From assembly GCF_019746015.1 (NCBI RefSeq), contig NZ_JAIESM010000009.1, positions 1-64,000 of the forward strand: 64,000 nucleotides of DNA, written 5' to 3'. Source of the stretch: Sphingomonas sp. GTDB taxonomy: Bacteria; Pseudomonadota; Alphaproteobacteria; Sphingomonadales; Sphingomonadaceae. A program made the position numbers and the translations under genes. Shown piece by piece: positions 36,081 to 45,912 of this stretch; the stretch's first letter is position 1, and every line of letters begins with the position of its first letter. The notes under the pieces are model-generated. The model did not search any database and was not told the origin of the DNA. It saw only the letters and a list, made by a program, of their open reading frames with translations.

Positions 36081-37883
36081 TCAGGCCGCCTCGAACATGC
36101 GCGGTTCGAGCGCCATCACCGCATCGCCGCCGCTTTCGATCTTGCGGCGCAGCGTCATCGTTTCGGGCAGGATGCGCTCGGCGAAATAGCGCGCAGTGGC
36201 GAGCTTCGCGTTCAGATAGTCGGCATCGCCCTCACCCGCAGCGAGCAGCGCATGGGCGGCGGTCTTCATCCGCAGCCACATCAGCCCCAGTGCGACCACA
36301 CCCATCATGTGCATATAGGGGTGCGCGCCGGCGCCGACATGGTTGGGGTTCTGGAAGCCCTTCTGCATGAACCAGATCGTCGCCGCCTGCAGGTCGGCCA
36401 GTGCCGCCTCCAGCGCGGCGGCGAAATCGGCGGTGGCGGTATCGGCCTTGGCCGCTGCGATTTCCTCGCCCACGATCCGGAACAGCGTCTGCACCGCGCG
36501 GCCGCCATTCTGGGCGAGCTTGCGGCCGACCAGGTCCATCGCCTGAACGCCGTTGGTGCCTTCATAGATCATGGCGATGCGGGCATCGCGGACATATTGC
36601 TCCATGCCCCATTCGGCGATGTAGCCATGGCCGCCATAGACCTGCTGCGCGTTGGTGGCGATGTCATAGCCCTTGTCGGTGCCATAGCCCTTGATGACCG
36701 GGGTGAGCAGGCCGATCAGGTCGTCGGCGAGCTGGCGCTCCTCCTCGCTCGGCGCGAAATGGGTCAGGTCAACCTGCAGCGCGCCCCACAGGCACAGTGC
36801 GCGCAGCCCCTCGATCACGGCCTTCGCGTCCATCAGCATGCGGCGGACATCGGGGTGAACGAACAGCGAGTCGGCCTTTTCGCCCGGCTCGGCCGCGCCG
36901 GTCAGCGCGCGGCCCTGGCGGCGGTCCTGCGCATATTGCACGGCGTTCTGGAACGCGGTCTCTGCCACGCCCAGCCCCTGCAGCCCCACGCCCAGCCGCG
37001 CGGCATTCATCATGATGAACATCGCGGCCAGGCCCTTCATCTCCTCGCCGACCAGCCAGCCGGTCGCGCCGTCATAATTCATCACGCAGGTCGAATTGCC
37101 GTGAATGCCCATCTTGTGCTCGATCGAGCCGCACGACAGCGTGTTGCGCGCGCCCAGCGAGCCGTCGTCGTTGACCAGGAACTTGGGCACCACGAACAGC
37201 GAGATGCCCTTGGTCGAATCCGGTGCACCGGGCGTCTTTGCCAATACCAGATGGATGATGTTGTCGGTCAGGTCATGCTCGCCCGAGGAAATGAAGATCT
37301 TGGTGCCGGTGATCGACCAGCTGCCATCGGCATTGGGTTCGGCCTTGGTCTTGATCAGGCCCAGATCGGTGCCGCATTGCGGCTCGGTCAGGTTCATGGT
37401 GCCGCCCCATTCACCCGACACCATCTTGGGCACGTACTTCGCCTTCTGCTCGGCGCTGCCCTTCACCAGCAGCGCGGCAATCGCGCCATGGGTCAGCCCG
37501 GGATACATGGCAAAGGCCATGTTGGCCGAGATCATATACTCCTCGAACGCGGTGGAGACGACGTGCGGCATCGCCTGGCCGCCAAATTCCTCCGGCGCGG
37601 CGAGCGTCGACCAGCCGGATTCGACAAAGGCCTTGTACGCCTCCTTGAAGCCCTTGGGCGTGGTGACGCTGCCATCGGCGTGGCGCGTGCACCCTTCCTG
37701 ATCGCCCGACTGGTTGATCGGGAACAGCACCTCGGCAACGAATTTGCCGCCTTCTTCCAGAATGGCGGTCACCACGTCCGGGGTCGCGTTCTGGAAGCCG
37801 GGCAGATTGGCGAAACGATCAAGCCCGACGACATGATCGAGCACGAAGCGCGTATCGCGGACCGGGGGCGTATATTTCGGCAT
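36081..37883 (-). CDS. Acyl-CoA dehydrogenase, long (600-aa) FadE-type
   Basis: This 600-aa flavoenzyme has the medium-chain ACAD core. [20 protein letters not shown] and [20 protein letters not shown] are substrate/FAD motifs, and [20 protein letters not shown], then [20 protein letters not shown], form the conserved FAD-binding end. An extra C-terminal helical region is typical of the 590-600 aa group with DUF-type N- and C-terminal extensions. It oxidises an acyl-CoA and passes electrons via ETF to ETF-QO, whose C terminus is at the window's right end. It follows merR by 4 bp in the same direction, with ribosome site AAGGA inside merR. Confidence 0.94.
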   Translation of the reverse strand: MPKYTPPVRDTRFVLDHVVGLDRFANLPGFQNATPDVVTAILEEGGKFVAEVLFPINQSGDQEGCTRHADGSVTTPKGFKEAYKAFVESGWSTLAAPEEFGGQAMPHVVSTAFEEYMISANMAFAMYPGLTHGAIAALLVKGSAEQKAKYVPKMVSGEWGGTMNLTEPQCGTDLGLIKTKAEPNADGSWSITGTKIFISSGEHDLTDNIIHLVLAKTPGAPDSTKGISLFVVPKFLVNDDGSLGARNTLSCGSIEHKMGIHGNSTCVMNYDGATGWLVGEEMKGLAAMFIMMNAARLGVGLQGLGVAETAFQNAVQYAQDRRQGRALTGAAEPGEKADSLFVHPDVRRMLMDAKAVIEGLRALCLWGALQVDLTHFAPSEEERQLADDLIGLLTPVIKGYGTDKGYDIATNAQQVYGGHGYIAEWGMEQYVRDARIAMIYEGTNGVQAMDLVGRKLAQNGGRAVQTLFRIVGEEIAAAKADTATADFAAALEAALADLQAATIWFMQKGFQNPNHVGAGAHPYMHMMGVVALGLMWLRMKTAAHALLAAGEGDADYLNAKLATARYFAERILPETMTLRRKIESGGDAVMALEPRMFEAA

Positions 37884-37887
37884 GGGA

Positions 37888-38307
37888 TCAATCCTTTGTC
37901 GGTTCGATGTAGGCGATGAAATCAGTCAGTTCGGCGATTGCTGCATCAATATCACGCTTCTGGCTTTCGAGCAGCGCGATCCTGTCCTGGCAGCGGGCAA
38001 TGGTGGCGGAGCGTTGCGTGGCGCGGCCGTCGCCCAGGTCGTAAAGGTCGAGCAGCTCGCGGATCTCGGCCAGGCTGAAGCCCACCCGCTTGCCGCGCAG
38101 AATCCAGGCCAGCCGCGCGCGATCCCGGTGCGAATAGATGCGCACGGTGCCGCGCCGCTCCGGCGCGATCAGCCCTTCATCCTCGTAAAAGCGCAGCGCC
38201 CGGGCGGTAACGCCAAACTCCGCGCACAGGTCTGAAATCGAAAAAGCCTCACGCTCTGGGCATGGCGCGATCGGCGCATGGGCGGCGATGGCAGGCAGGG
38301 CGGGCAT
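37888..38307 (-). CDS. MerR-family regulator, LiuR-like
   Basis: This 139-aa protein has an N-terminal Mer[44 protein letters not shown] and [21 protein letters not shown] long C-terminal coiled coil follows ([20 protein letters not shown]). There are no metal-binding cysteines in the effector region, so an acyl-CoA-responsive LiuR-type role fits the downstream acyl-CoA dehydrogenase. ATG 38307 was chosen; an upstream ATG at 38358 would place the operator inside the coding sequence. It is probably autoregulated through the palindrome 12 bp upstream. Confidence 0.88.
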   Translation of the reverse strand: MPALPAIAAHAPIAPCPEREAFSISDLCAEFGVTARALRFYEDEGLIAPERRGTVRIYSHRDRARLAWILRGKRVGFSLAEIRELLDLYDLGDGRATQRSATIARCQDRIALLESQKRDIDAAIAELTDFIAYIEPTKD

Positions 38308-38319
38308 GGCCGCGCGATA

Positions 38320-38337
38320 GCTTACGTTTACGTTAGC
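38320..38337. promoter_or_regulatory. LiuR-like MerR operator
   Basis: GCTTACGTTTACGTTAGC is palindromic apart from four central or flanking A/T positions (GCTwACGTwwACGTwAGC). On the minus strand a TTGACG at 38342-38337 abuts it, so it sits in the spacer of the merR promoter, as MerR-family operators do. It resembles known LiuR sites with paired ACGT cores. Confidence 0.75.
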
Positions 38338-38358
38338 GTCAAGCCGTGGGAGGCTCAA

Positions 38359-38859
38359 TTACCCCGCCTGACAGAGCAGTTTACCTTTTGCATCGCGCAG
38401 CGACGCCGCCTCCGCCGCCGTATCGCTCTGCCGTTCGACATCGAGCGCGGCAATTGAGGCGCGGCGACTGCACAGCCGCTGGCAGGCATCCGGCACCTGC
38501 CCCGGAAAGACGATGCGGTCGCCCTCGAACCGGGCATCGACCGCGCAGCCCGGCGCTTCGTCAAAGCTGAAGCGCAGGGTTTCGCCCGAGCGGGTGAGCT
38601 TTGCCTGCCCGCTGCACGACTGGTTGTCGCCATAATCGATGGTGACACCGGCCGACCAAGCGGTGGCACTGGGCACGATGCACAGCTGGTCCGTGCCGCG
38701 GGAATAAAGTCCGGTAATGTCCACGCTTTTGGGATCGGCGATGACGCCGGCGGCAATCGCCGCGCTTTCCAGATCGTCGGTCGCGCGGCCGTTGTTGCTC
38801 TGCGTGCCCTGCCCCGAACAGCCGGCGAGCAGCACCAGCGCGAAGACGGCCGCCCTCAA
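38359..38859 (-). CDS. Small putative lipoprotein downstream of hisI
   Basis: This protein of about 166 aa has a lipoprotein signal [20 protein letters not shown] (lipobox LAGC). The mature part contains [20 protein letters not shown] and [20 protein letters not shown], with several cysteines that may form disulfides in the periplasm. No family was recognised. The start is inferred as TTG 38859, which overlaps the hisI stop (TTGA) and places the signal sequence at the N terminus; no ATG or GTG fits. Overall layout resembles the lipoprotein at 60210-60608. Confidence 0.72.
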   Translation of the reverse strand: MRAAVFALVLLAGCSGQGTQSNNGRATDDLESAAIAAGVIADPKSVDITGLYSRGTDQLCIVPSATAWSAGVTIDYGDNQSCSGQAKLTRSGETLRFSFDEAPGCAVDARFEGDRIVFPGQVPDACQRLCSRRASIAALDVERQSDTAAEAASLRDAKGKLLCQAG

Positions 38860-39209
38860 ACCCGCACCAGCTCGCCGTTTTCGATCCGGCGGTAGAAACA
38901 GCTTGCCGCGCCGGTGTGGCAGGCGGGGCCGGCCGGATCGCAGATCAGCCACAGCGCATCCTGATCGCAATCGACGCGGATTTCGGCGACGCGCAGCACA
39001 TGGCCGGATGTCTCGCCCTTCTTCCACAAGCGCGCCCGGCTGCGCGACCAGAACACCGCCTCGCCCTGTCTCAGAGTCTCGGCCAGCGCCTCGGCATTCA
39101 TGTGCGCGACCATCAGCAGCCTGCCGTCGCGATCGGTGGCAACGGCCGTTACCAGCCCGCTCGCGTCATAGCGGGGATCAAGGTCAAGGCCGGTTTCGCG
39201 CGGGTCCAT
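38856..39209 (-). CDS. hisI: Phosphoribosyl-AMP cyclohydrolase
   Basis: This 117-aa enzyme opens the purine ring of phosphoribosyl-AMP in histidine biosynthesis. Motifs are [40 protein letters not shown], the zinc/magnesium segment [10 protein letters not shown] and [14 protein letters not shown]. It lacks the HisE pyrophosphohydrolase domain, so that step must be encoded separately. It stands apart from other his genes and diverges from purF across 127 bp holding a promoter in each direction. Confidence 0.96.
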   Translation of the reverse strand: MDPRETGLDLDPRYDASGLVTAVATDRDGRLLMVAHMNAEALAETLRQGEAVFWSRSRARLWKKGETSGHVLRVAEIRVDCDQDALWLICDPAGPACHTGAASCFYRRIENGELVRV

Positions 39210-39215
39210 GGCGCC

Positions 39216-39245
39216 CTTCTAGTCCGCCCGCAGGCTTTGCGCCAA
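39216..39245 (-). promoter_or_regulatory. Probable hisI promoter
   Basis: Minus strand TTGGCG (39245-39240), an 18-bp spacer and TAGAAG (39221-39216). It ends 7 bp before the hisI ATG, so the message would be almost leaderless. Confidence 0.4.
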
Positions 39246-39273
39246 GCCGCCACCCGAATTTGATGACAAACAG

Positions 39274-39302
39274 GCGACAAAGCCCCCGGCACCCCCTATA
39301 TG
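39274..39302 (+). promoter_or_regulatory. Probable purF promoter
   Basis: GCGACA (39274-39279), a 17-bp spacer and TATATG (39297-39302), about 34 bp before the purF ATG. Confidence 0.5.
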
Positions 39303-39336
39303 CCCGGCCGACACAGGCGAACCCGGGCGGGAATCG

Positions 39337-40797
39337 ATGCTGACGACCAATCCATTTGACGACGACAAGCTGCGCGAGGAGTGCGGCATTTTCGGCGTCT
39401 CCGGCGGGGATGAGGATGCCGCCGCGCTGGTGGCGCTGGGCCTGCACGCGCTCCAGCACCGCGGGCAGGAAGCGGCCGGCATCACCAGCTGGGATGGGCG
39501 GGAATTCCACACCCACCGCGCGATGGGCCATGTCGCCGGCAATTTCGACCGCGACGACGTGATCCGTGCGCTGCCCGGTGCGGCCGCCTGTGGCCATGTC
39601 CGCTATTCCACCACTGGCGAGACGGCGCTGCGCAATGTGCAGCCGCTTTATGCAGAGCTTGCCTCGGGCGGCTTTGCGATTGCGCATAATGGCAATATTT
39701 CCAATGCGATGCGGCTGCGGCGTGAACTGGTGCGGCGGGGCTCCATCTTCCAGTCGACCAGCGACACTGAAACCATCATCCATCTGGTCGCGACCAGCAA
39801 TTACCGCACCTTGCTGGACAAGTTCATCGACGCGCTGAAGCAGGTCGAGGGCGCCTATTCGCTGATCGTGATGACGCCGGAAGGGATGATTGCCTGCCGC
39901 GATCCGCTCGGCATCCGCCCGCTGGTGATGGGGCGGCTGGCCGGCGCGATCATCTTCGCGTCGGAAACGGTGGCGCTCGACGTGGTCGGCGCCGACTTCG
40001 TCCGCGCGATTGAGCCGGGCGAGCTGGTGATCGTGCAGGGGCAGGAGCTGCGCTCGATCCATCCCTTTGCCCCGCAACGGGCGCGCCCCTGTATCTTCGA
40101 GCATGTCTATTTCTCGCGCCCCGATTCGATTGTCGACGGGTCGAGCGTCTATTCGGTGCGCAAAGCAATCGGTGCGCAGCTGGCGGTCGAAGCGCCGGTC
40201 GAGGCCGATCTGGTCATTCCCGTGCCCGATTCGGGCGTGCCGGCAGCCATCGGCTATGCCCAGCAATCGGGCATTCCGTTCGAACTGGGCATCATCCGCT
40301 CGCACTATATCGGCCGCACTTTCATCCAGCCGGGTGACAAGGTGCGCCATCTGGGCGTGAAGCTGAAGCACAATGCCAACCGCGCGCTGATCGCGGGCAA
40401 GCGCGTGGTGCTGATCGACGATTCGATCGTGCGCGGCACCACCTCGCTCAAGATCGTGACGATGATGCGCGAGGCGGGCGCCGCCGCCGTCCATATGCGC
40501 ATTGCCAGCCCGCCGACGCGGCACAGCTGCTTCTATGGTGTCGATACGCCCGAGCGCGCGAAACTGCTCGCCGCCAAGCTCGACGTCGACGGCATGACCG
40601 ACTTCATCCATGCCGACAGCCTGGCCTTCATTTCGATCGACGGGCTTTACAAGGCACTGGGCGAGCATGGCCGCAATGCCGGGGCACCCAGCCATTGCGA
40701 CGCCTGCTTCACCGGCGACTATCCCACCCGCCTGACCGACCAGGACGAGGCGGAAACGGTTGACCAATTCGCCCTGCTCGCCGAACGCGTGACCTGA
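39337..40797 (+). CDS. purF: Amidophosphoribosyltransferase
   Basis: PurF catalyses the first committed step of purine synthesis. The 486-aa protein has a short acidic propeptide ([15 protein letters not shown]) before the predicted catalytic Cys16 (CGIFGVSG). The class II glutaminase domain includes [14 protein letters not shown] and [20 protein letters not shown], and the PRPP site is [20 protein letters not shown]. Cysteines in [10 protein letters not shown] and [11 protein letters not shown] fit the Fe-S ligands of the Bacillus-type enzyme. It is followed 24 bp later by an SDR gene. Confidence 0.97.
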   Translation: MLTTNPFDDDKLREECGIFGVSGGDEDAAALVALGLHALQHRGQEAAGITSWDGREFHTHRAMGHVAGNFDRDDVIRALPGAAACGHVRYSTTGETALRNVQPLYAELASGGFAIAHNGNISNAMRLRRELVRRGSIFQSTSDTETIIHLVATSNYRTLLDKFIDALKQVEGAYSLIVMTPEGMIACRDPLGIRPLVMGRLAGAIIFASETVALDVVGADFVRAIEPGELVIVQGQELRSIHPFAPQRARPCIFEHVYFSRPDSIVDGSSVYSVRKAIGAQLAVEAPVEADLVIPVPDSGVPAAIGYAQQSGIPFELGIIRSHYIGRTFIQPGDKVRHLGVKLKHNANRALIAGKRVVLIDDSIVRGTTSLKIVTMMREAGAAAVHMRIASPPTRHSCFYGVDTPERAKLLAAKLDVDGMTDFIHADSLAFISIDGLYKALGEHGRNAGAPSHCDACFTGDYPTRLTDQDEAETVDQFALLAERVT

Positions 40798-40821
40798 ACC
40801 TTTCCAAGCGAGATATCTGAC

Positions 40822-41535
40822 GTGACTGACAAAGCTTTGGCCGGCCGCCTTGCGCTGGTGACGGGGGCAAGCCGGGGAATCGGCGCGGAAACGGCCAAGG
40901 CGCTGGCCCGTGCCGGCGCCCATGTCGTGCTGACCGCGCGCACCGCCGGCGGGCTGGAAGAGGTGGAGGACGCGATCTTCGCCGAGGGTGGCGCGGCCAC
41001 CATCGCGCCCGTCGATTTCAACGAGCCCGAGGCCGCGGCACGGCTGGCAACTGCACTTGCCAGCCGATGGGACAAGCTCGATATTCTGGTGCTGAACGCG
41101 GCGACTTTGGGCACGCTGGGCGCAGTGCCCGCCATCGACCCCAAGGAACTGGCGCGAGTGCTGACTCTGAACGTCAGCGCGCAGGCGGCGCTCATCGCGG
41201 CGTTCGACCCGATGCTGCGCCGCGCCGCCGCCGCCCGGGTGATCGGCCTCACCTCCAGCGTCGCGCGCAGCCCGCGTGCCTATTGGGGCGAATATGGCGC
41301 GTCAAAGGCCGCGTTCGAGGTGCTGCTGGCCGCCTATGGCCAGGAAATGGTGAACATCTCCAAGGTCCGCACCGCCATCATCGACCCCGGCGCCACCCGC
41401 ACCAAGATGCGCGCGCGCGCCTATCCGGGTGAAGACCCCGCCTCGGTCAAGCCGCCCGAAGTCGTCGGCGCGCGCATCGCCCAGCTGCTGATCGAAGATT
41501 TCGAACCCGGCCATTTCGAGCGCGTCGAGGGTTAA
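40822..41535 (+). CDS. Short-chain dehydrogenase/reductase
   Basis: This 237-aa Rossmann-fold enzyme has the NAD(P)-binding TGASRGIGAETAKALARAG, the NAA-type motif LVLNAATLGTLG, and the active-site Tyr and Lys in YWGEYGASKAAFE (YxxxK), with the Ser before it in LTSSVARS. The substrate is not deducible. Start is GTG 40822. The purF-SDR adjacency is recurrent in sphingomonads as far as I recall, without an established functional link. It ends in a 4-nt convergent overlap with the photolyase gene. Confidence 0.9.
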   Translation: MTDKALAGRLALVTGASRGIGAETAKALARAGAHVVLTARTAGGLEEVEDAIFAEGGAATIAPVDFNEPEAAARLATALASRWDKLDILVLNAATLGTLGAVPAIDPKELARVLTLNVSAQAALIAAFDPMLRRAAAARVIGLTSSVARSPRAYWGEYGASKAAFEVLLAAYGQEMVNISKVRTAIIDPGATRTKMRARAYPGEDPASVKPPEVVGARIAQLLIEDFEPGHFERVEG

Positions 41536-42911
41536 TCCCGCGCCGGCTGGATCGTGGCGAGCGCCGCCAGCGCCCGTGCCCGCGCGGCGCGATGCTCGAT
41601 CAGCGGCGCCGGATAGTTACGCGGGCGCAGGCCGAAGCTTTCGGGGTCGTGGATCGCCGGCTGTGGCAGGTCGGCCAGTTCGGGCACCCAGCGGCGGATA
41701 TAGCCGGCGGCATCGAATTTTTCGGACTGGCTGAGCGGCGCCATGATCCGCACGAACATGTTCGAATCAACGCCCGTGCCCGCCACCCATTGCCAGTTGA
41801 CCGCGTTCGACGCGTAATCGGCATCGACCAGCGTATCCCAGAACCAGCTTTCACCCTGGCGCCAGTCGATCAGCAGATGCTTGATGAGAAAGCTCGCCGC
41901 GATCATCCGCACGCGGTTGTGCATCCACCCCGTCGCCCAGAGCTGTCGCATGCCGGCATCGACGATCGGATAGCCGGTTTCGCCCCGCTGCCAGGCCTTC
42001 AGATCGGCCTCGGCCGCAGCCCCCTCACGCCAGGGAAAGGCGTCGAACGCCGGCCGGGCGTTGCGCGCACCATAATCGGGGAATTGCAGGATGATATTCT
42101 GGGCATAATCGCGCCAGCCAAGCTCGCCCAGGAATTTGGCCACGCTGCCGCCCGCCGCCATCACCTGATGCCAGATGGTGGCCGGCGACACCTCGCCGAA
42201 ATGGAGATGCGGGGACAGGAACGAGGTTGCATCGACCGAGGGATTGTTGCGCCCCTCGCCATAGCCTGCTGCCAGCGCGGCGAACGCATGCAGCCGGTCG
42301 CGCGCGCCGCCCTCGCCCGGCCGCCACATCGCCGCCATGCCGCCTGACCAGTCGGGCGCGCTCGGCCGCAGCTGCCAGCTGTCGAGCGGTTCGCTCTCGG
42401 GCCAGCGCGCGGGCGGCGGCAGCTGCTCGGGCGCCGCGCGGGGCCGGGCGGGCGGCATGCTGGCCAGCACCGCCCGCCAGAAGGGGGTGTAGATCTTGTA
42501 CGGGCCGCCGCTGCCGCTGGTGATCGATCCCGGCGGGGCCAGATAATTGCCGTCATGGCAGACCAGGTCGAGCGCCTTTGCCACCGCCTTGTCGGCATTG
42601 CGCCACCATGGTTCGTAATGGCGGATGGCATGCACCCGGCGCGCGCCAAGCTCTGCAGCAAGCGCGGGGAGGACGACGTCGCACCGCCCCCGCCGCAGGA
42701 TGAGGCGCGACCCCAGCGCGCGCAACGACGCATCAAGCGACGCCAGGCTGTGGTGCAGCCACCAGCGTGAGGCCGCGCCCATGCGGCGGTGCCGGGGCGT
42801 TTCATCGTCCAGGATATAGACCGGCACCACCTGCCCCTCGGCGGCCGCCGCGAGCAGTGCCGCCTGATCGCTGACCCGAAGGTCGCGACGGAACCAGACG
42901 ATGCTGGTCAT
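41532..42911 (-). CDS. phrB: Deoxyribodipyrimidine photolyase (class I CPD-type)
   Basis: This 459-aa flavoprotein repairs UV pyrimidine dimers using blue light. The N-terminal alpha/beta antenna domain begins IVWFRRDLRVSDQAALLAAA. The FAD domain has GELGWRDYAQNIILQFPDY, GMRQLWATGWMHNRVRMIAA, LIDWRQGESWFWDTLVDADY and ASNAVNWQWVAGTGVDSNMF, with the conserved Trp-rich core. GYIRRWVPELADLP and HDPESFGLRPRNYPAPLIEH close the protein. Photolyase and not cryptochrome is favoured by the bacterial DNA-binding residues and lack of a long tail. It lies 10 bp downstream of korB in the same direction. Confidence 0.95.
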   Translation of the reverse strand: MTSIVWFRRDLRVSDQAALLAAAAEGQVVPVYILDDETPRHRRMGAASRWWLHHSLASLDASLRALGSRLILRRGRCDVVLPALAAELGARRVHAIRHYEPWWRNADKAVAKALDLVCHDGNYLAPPGSITSGSGGPYKIYTPFWRAVLASMPPARPRAAPEQLPPPARWPESEPLDSWQLRPSAPDWSGGMAAMWRPGEGGARDRLHAFAALAAGYGEGRNNPSVDATSFLSPHLHFGEVSPATIWHQVMAAGGSVAKFLGELGWRDYAQNIILQFPDYGARNARPAFDAFPWREGAAAEADLKAWQRGETGYPIVDAGMRQLWATGWMHNRVRMIAASFLIKHLLIDWRQGESWFWDTLVDADYASNAVNWQWVAGTGVDSNMFVRIMAPLSQSEKFDAAGYIRRWVPELADLPQPAIHDPESFGLRPRNYPAPLIEHRAARARALAALATIQPARD

Positions 42912-42921
42912 CGCCCGCGCG

Positions 42922-43956
42922 TCAGCCGTCGCGTGGCTGGTCCACCGTCCAGGTTTCGCCTTTGGCGACCAGCTTTTGCAGATCGGGCTTCTTGCCTTCG
43001 GCTGCGCTGCGGTTCTGGGCGATCACCGCTTCCTCGAAAGTCGGGCGGGGATCGTCGTACAAAATGCCCAGCGCCATCGGGAAGTCGCCAAAGGGCAGCT
43101 CGACCAGCATGTGCGCCACCGTGCGGTTGGTGACGTCATGCACGATGACGCCCGCCGCCTGCCAGTCCCCATCGGTCACATCGACGACGACCGGGGTCAG
43201 CGTGTTGTGATCGATGGCAATGCCCTTGGTACCACCGGCGAACAGCATCGGCTTGCCATGTTCCAGCCACAGCTGGTGGCCGGGTGCCTGATCCTTGGCG
43301 GTGAAAGCTGAGAAAACTTCGTCATTATAGACGATACAATTCTGGAAAATCTCCACAAAGGCTGCGCCCTTGTGCGCATAGGCGGCCTTCAGCACGGTCG
43401 GCAGGTTCTTGTGCACATCGATGCCGCGCGCGACGAACCGCGCGCCGGAGCCGAGCGCAAAGGCGCAGGGCTTGGCCGGCCGGTCGACCGAGCCATAGGG
43501 AGTCGAGGGGCTCTTCGTCCCCTCCCGGCTGGTGGGCGAATATTGCCCCTTGGTCAGGCCATAAATCTCGTTGTTGAACAGCAGGATCTGGCAGTTCAGG
43601 TTACGCCGGAGCAGGTGCATCGTGTGGTTGCCGCCGATTGACAGCGCATCGCCATCGCCGGTGATGATCCACACATCGAGTTCGGGATTGGCGAGCTTCA
43701 CCCCCGTCGCCACCGCCGGCGCGCGGCCGTGGATGGTGTGGAAGCCATAGGTTTCCATATAATAAGGGAAGCGCGACGAGCAGCCGATGCCGCTGACGAA
43801 CACGGTGTTTTCCGGCCGCGCGCCAATCTCGGGCATGGTGCGCTGCACTGCCTTCAGAATCGCATAGTCGCCGCAGCCGGGGCACCAGCGGACTTCCTGA
43901 TCGGATTCCCAGTCCTTTATCGTCGTGGTCCGCGCGATGGGGGTCATGTCGTTCAT
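42922..43956 (-). CDS. korB: 2-oxoacid:ferredoxin oxidoreductase beta subunit (KorB-like)
   Basis: This 344-aa TPP-binding subunit has EVRWCPGCGDYAILKAVQRT, the TPP/Mg site WIITGDGDALSIGGNHTMHL with NNEIYGLTKGQYSPTSREGT, and AFALGSGARFVARGID. It pairs with korA to oxidise 2-oxoglutarate (or another 2-oxoacid) to the acyl-CoA with ferredoxin reduction. No separate gamma or delta subunit genes are present, as in the two-subunit KorAB type. It is 18 bp downstream of korA. 2-Oxoglutarate is the most likely substrate, but pyruvate or branched 2-oxoacids cannot be excluded. Confidence 0.92.
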   Translation of the reverse strand: MNDMTPIARTTTIKDWESDQEVRWCPGCGDYAILKAVQRTMPEIGARPENTVFVSGIGCSSRFPYYMETYGFHTIHGRAPAVATGVKLANPELDVWIITGDGDALSIGGNHTMHLLRRNLNCQILLFNNEIYGLTKGQYSPTSREGTKSPSTPYGSVDRPAKPCAFALGSGARFVARGIDVHKNLPTVLKAAYAHKGAAFVEIFQNCIVYNDEVFSAFTAKDQAPGHQLWLEHGKPMLFAGGTKGIAIDHNTLTPVVVDVTDGDWQAAGVIVHDVTNRTVAHMLVELPFGDFPMALGILYDDPRPTFEEAVIAQNRSAAEGKKPDLQKLVAKGETWTVDQPRDG

Positions 43957-43974
43957 GATTGTCTTCCTTGACGA

Positions 43975-45843
43975 TCAGGCGAGCGCCGCGTCGATCGCGG
44001 CTTCGATTTCGGCAATGCGGAACGGCTGGCCGCTCACCTTGTTGAGCGGCTTGGCGTCGACCAGAAACTGGTCGCGCAGCACCGTCTTCAGCTGGCCGGT
44101 GTTCATTTCCGGCACGATGATCTTGTCATAGCGCTTGAGCAGGTCGCCCAGATTGGCGGGCATCGGCCAGATGTGGCGCAGATGGATATGCGCGACATCC
44201 TGCCCGCGCCGGCGCGCGCGGCGCACCGCCTGGTGGATGGGGCCGAAGGTCGATCCCCAGCCGACAATCGCCAGCTTGCCGCTGTCCTCGCCCAGCTCGA
44301 CCTGCTGGTCGGGCACGCGCACGCCCAGCACCTTGCTCTGGCGCAGGTCGGTCATCGCCTGGTGATTGGCGGGCGAATAATCGATGTTGCCGGTGTCGAC
44401 CGCCTTTTCGATGCCGCCGATGCGGTGGAGCAGCCCCGGCGTGCCCGGCTTCACCCAGGGTCGGGCGAGCTTTTCATCGCGGCCATAGGGTTTGAACCCG
44501 CCCTCGGGCGCGTGGTCCATGAACTCCACCGGGAAGGGGGCGTAGGCCGACATGTCGGGCACGCGCCACGGCTCGGCCGCATTGGCGATATAGCCGTCGG
44601 TCAGCAGGATGACCGGCGTCATATATTCCGTCGCGATCCGCACCGCCTCGATCGCGCAGTCGAACGCGTCGGCGGGGCTGCGCGCGGCGATCACCGGCAT
44701 CGGCGCGTCGCCGTTGCGGCCATAGACCGCCTGATACAGGTCGGACTGTTCGGTCTTGGTGGGCAGGCCGGTTGACGGGCCGCCGCGCTGTGAATTGACG
44801 ATGACCAGCGGCAGCTCGGTCATGATTGCCAGGCCCATCGCTTCGCCCTTCAGCGCGATGCCGGGGCCCGAGGACGACGTGACGCCCAGCTGCCCGGCGT
44901 AGGAAGCACCGATCGCGGCGCAGATCGCGGCAATCTCATCCTCGGCCTGGAAGGTGGTGACGCGATATTCCTTCAGCCGCGACAGATGGTGGAGGATGGC
45001 CGACGCCGGCGTGATCGGATAGCCGCCGAAGAACATGTCGAGCCCGGCGAGCTGCGCACCCGCGACCAGCCCCAGCGACACCGCCTCCGCACCCGTTACC
45101 GTGCGATAGAGCCCGGCTTCCGCCGGCGCCGGCGCGAGGTGATATTGCTTCATCGGGCCGGCGAGTTCGGCCGTCTCGCCATAGGCATGGCCGGCATTCA
45201 GCGCGGCAATGTTCGCATCGGCCAGCACCGGCTTCTTGGCGAATTTTTCCTTCAGCCAGTTGACCAGCGGCGCGCGATCACGGTCGAACATCCACAGCGC
45301 CAGCCCCAGCGTCCACATGTTCTTGCAGCGCAGCGCTTCCTTGTTGCCCAGGCCAAAGGGCTTCACCGCGTCGAGCGTCAGCTGCGAGATGTTGAGCGTC
45401 ATCAGCTGCCAGTCGGCCAGGCTGCCGTCGGTCAGCGGGTTGGCGGCATATTTCGCCTTGGCCAGGTTGCGCTCGGTAAACTCGCCTTCATCGGCAATGA
45501 TCAGGCCGCCGGCACGCAGCTGATCGACATTCACCTTCAGCGCCGCCGGGTTCATCGCCACCAGTACATCGGGCTGGTCGCCGGCGGTGTCGATCTCGGT
45601 CGAACCGAAATTGATCTGGAAGGCGGACACGCCGAACAGCGTGCCCTGCGGCGCGCGGATCTCGGCCGGAAAGTCCGGGAAGGTCGCCAGATCATTGCCC
45701 GACAGCGCCGTGGAAAGCGTGAACTGCCCCCCGGTCAGCTGCATCCCGTCGCCCGAATCCCCGGCAAAGCGCACCACCACCGAATCCGATGGCGGGGTTG
45801 CGGGCGTTTCGGGGGGAAGAAGATCGTGGGTGGCGGTTGCCAT
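43975..45843 (-). CDS. korA: 2-oxoacid:ferredoxin oxidoreductase alpha subunit with fused gamma domain (KorA-like)
   Basis: This 622-aa protein combines an N-terminal gamma domain (VVRFAGDSGDGMQLTGGQFT through PDVLVAMNPAALKVNVDQL) with the alpha domain (GLVAGAQLAGLDMFFGGYPI, TPASAILHHLSRLKEYRVTT, FQAEDEIAAICAAIGASYAG, VTSSSGPGIALKGEAMGLAI). The C-terminal part holds VGWGSTFGPIHQAVRRARRR and HLRHIWPMPANLGDLLKRYD. The ATG 45843 has AGGA 8 nt upstream; a second ATG two codons earlier is too close to that site. The korA-korB pair is probably a transcription unit running on into phrB. Confidence 0.93.
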   Translation of the reverse strand: MATATHDLLPPETPATPPSDSVVVRFAGDSGDGMQLTGGQFTLSTALSGNDLATFPDFPAEIRAPQGTLFGVSAFQINFGSTEIDTAGDQPDVLVAMNPAALKVNVDQLRAGGLIIADEGEFTERNLAKAKYAANPLTDGSLADWQLMTLNISQLTLDAVKPFGLGNKEALRCKNMWTLGLALWMFDRDRAPLVNWLKEKFAKKPVLADANIAALNAGHAYGETAELAGPMKQYHLAPAPAEAGLYRTVTGAEAVSLGLVAGAQLAGLDMFFGGYPITPASAILHHLSRLKEYRVTTFQAEDEIAAICAAIGASYAGQLGVTSSSGPGIALKGEAMGLAIMTELPLVIVNSQRGGPSTGLPTKTEQSDLYQAVYGRNGDAPMPVIAARSPADAFDCAIEAVRIATEYMTPVILLTDGYIANAAEPWRVPDMSAYAPFPVEFMDHAPEGGFKPYGRDEKLARPWVKPGTPGLLHRIGGIEKAVDTGNIDYSPANHQAMTDLRQSKVLGVRVPDQQVELGEDSGKLAIVGWGSTFGPIHQAVRRARRRGQDVAHIHLRHIWPMPANLGDLLKRYDKIIVPEMNTGQLKTVLRDQFLVDAKPLNKVSGQPFRIAEIEAAIDAALA

Positions 45844-45912
45844 TGTCATGTTCCTGCAAACTTTGTCGCGCGCCCCTCTAGAGCGGGATTGCGGCGGCCC
45901 CAAGGTAGAAAA

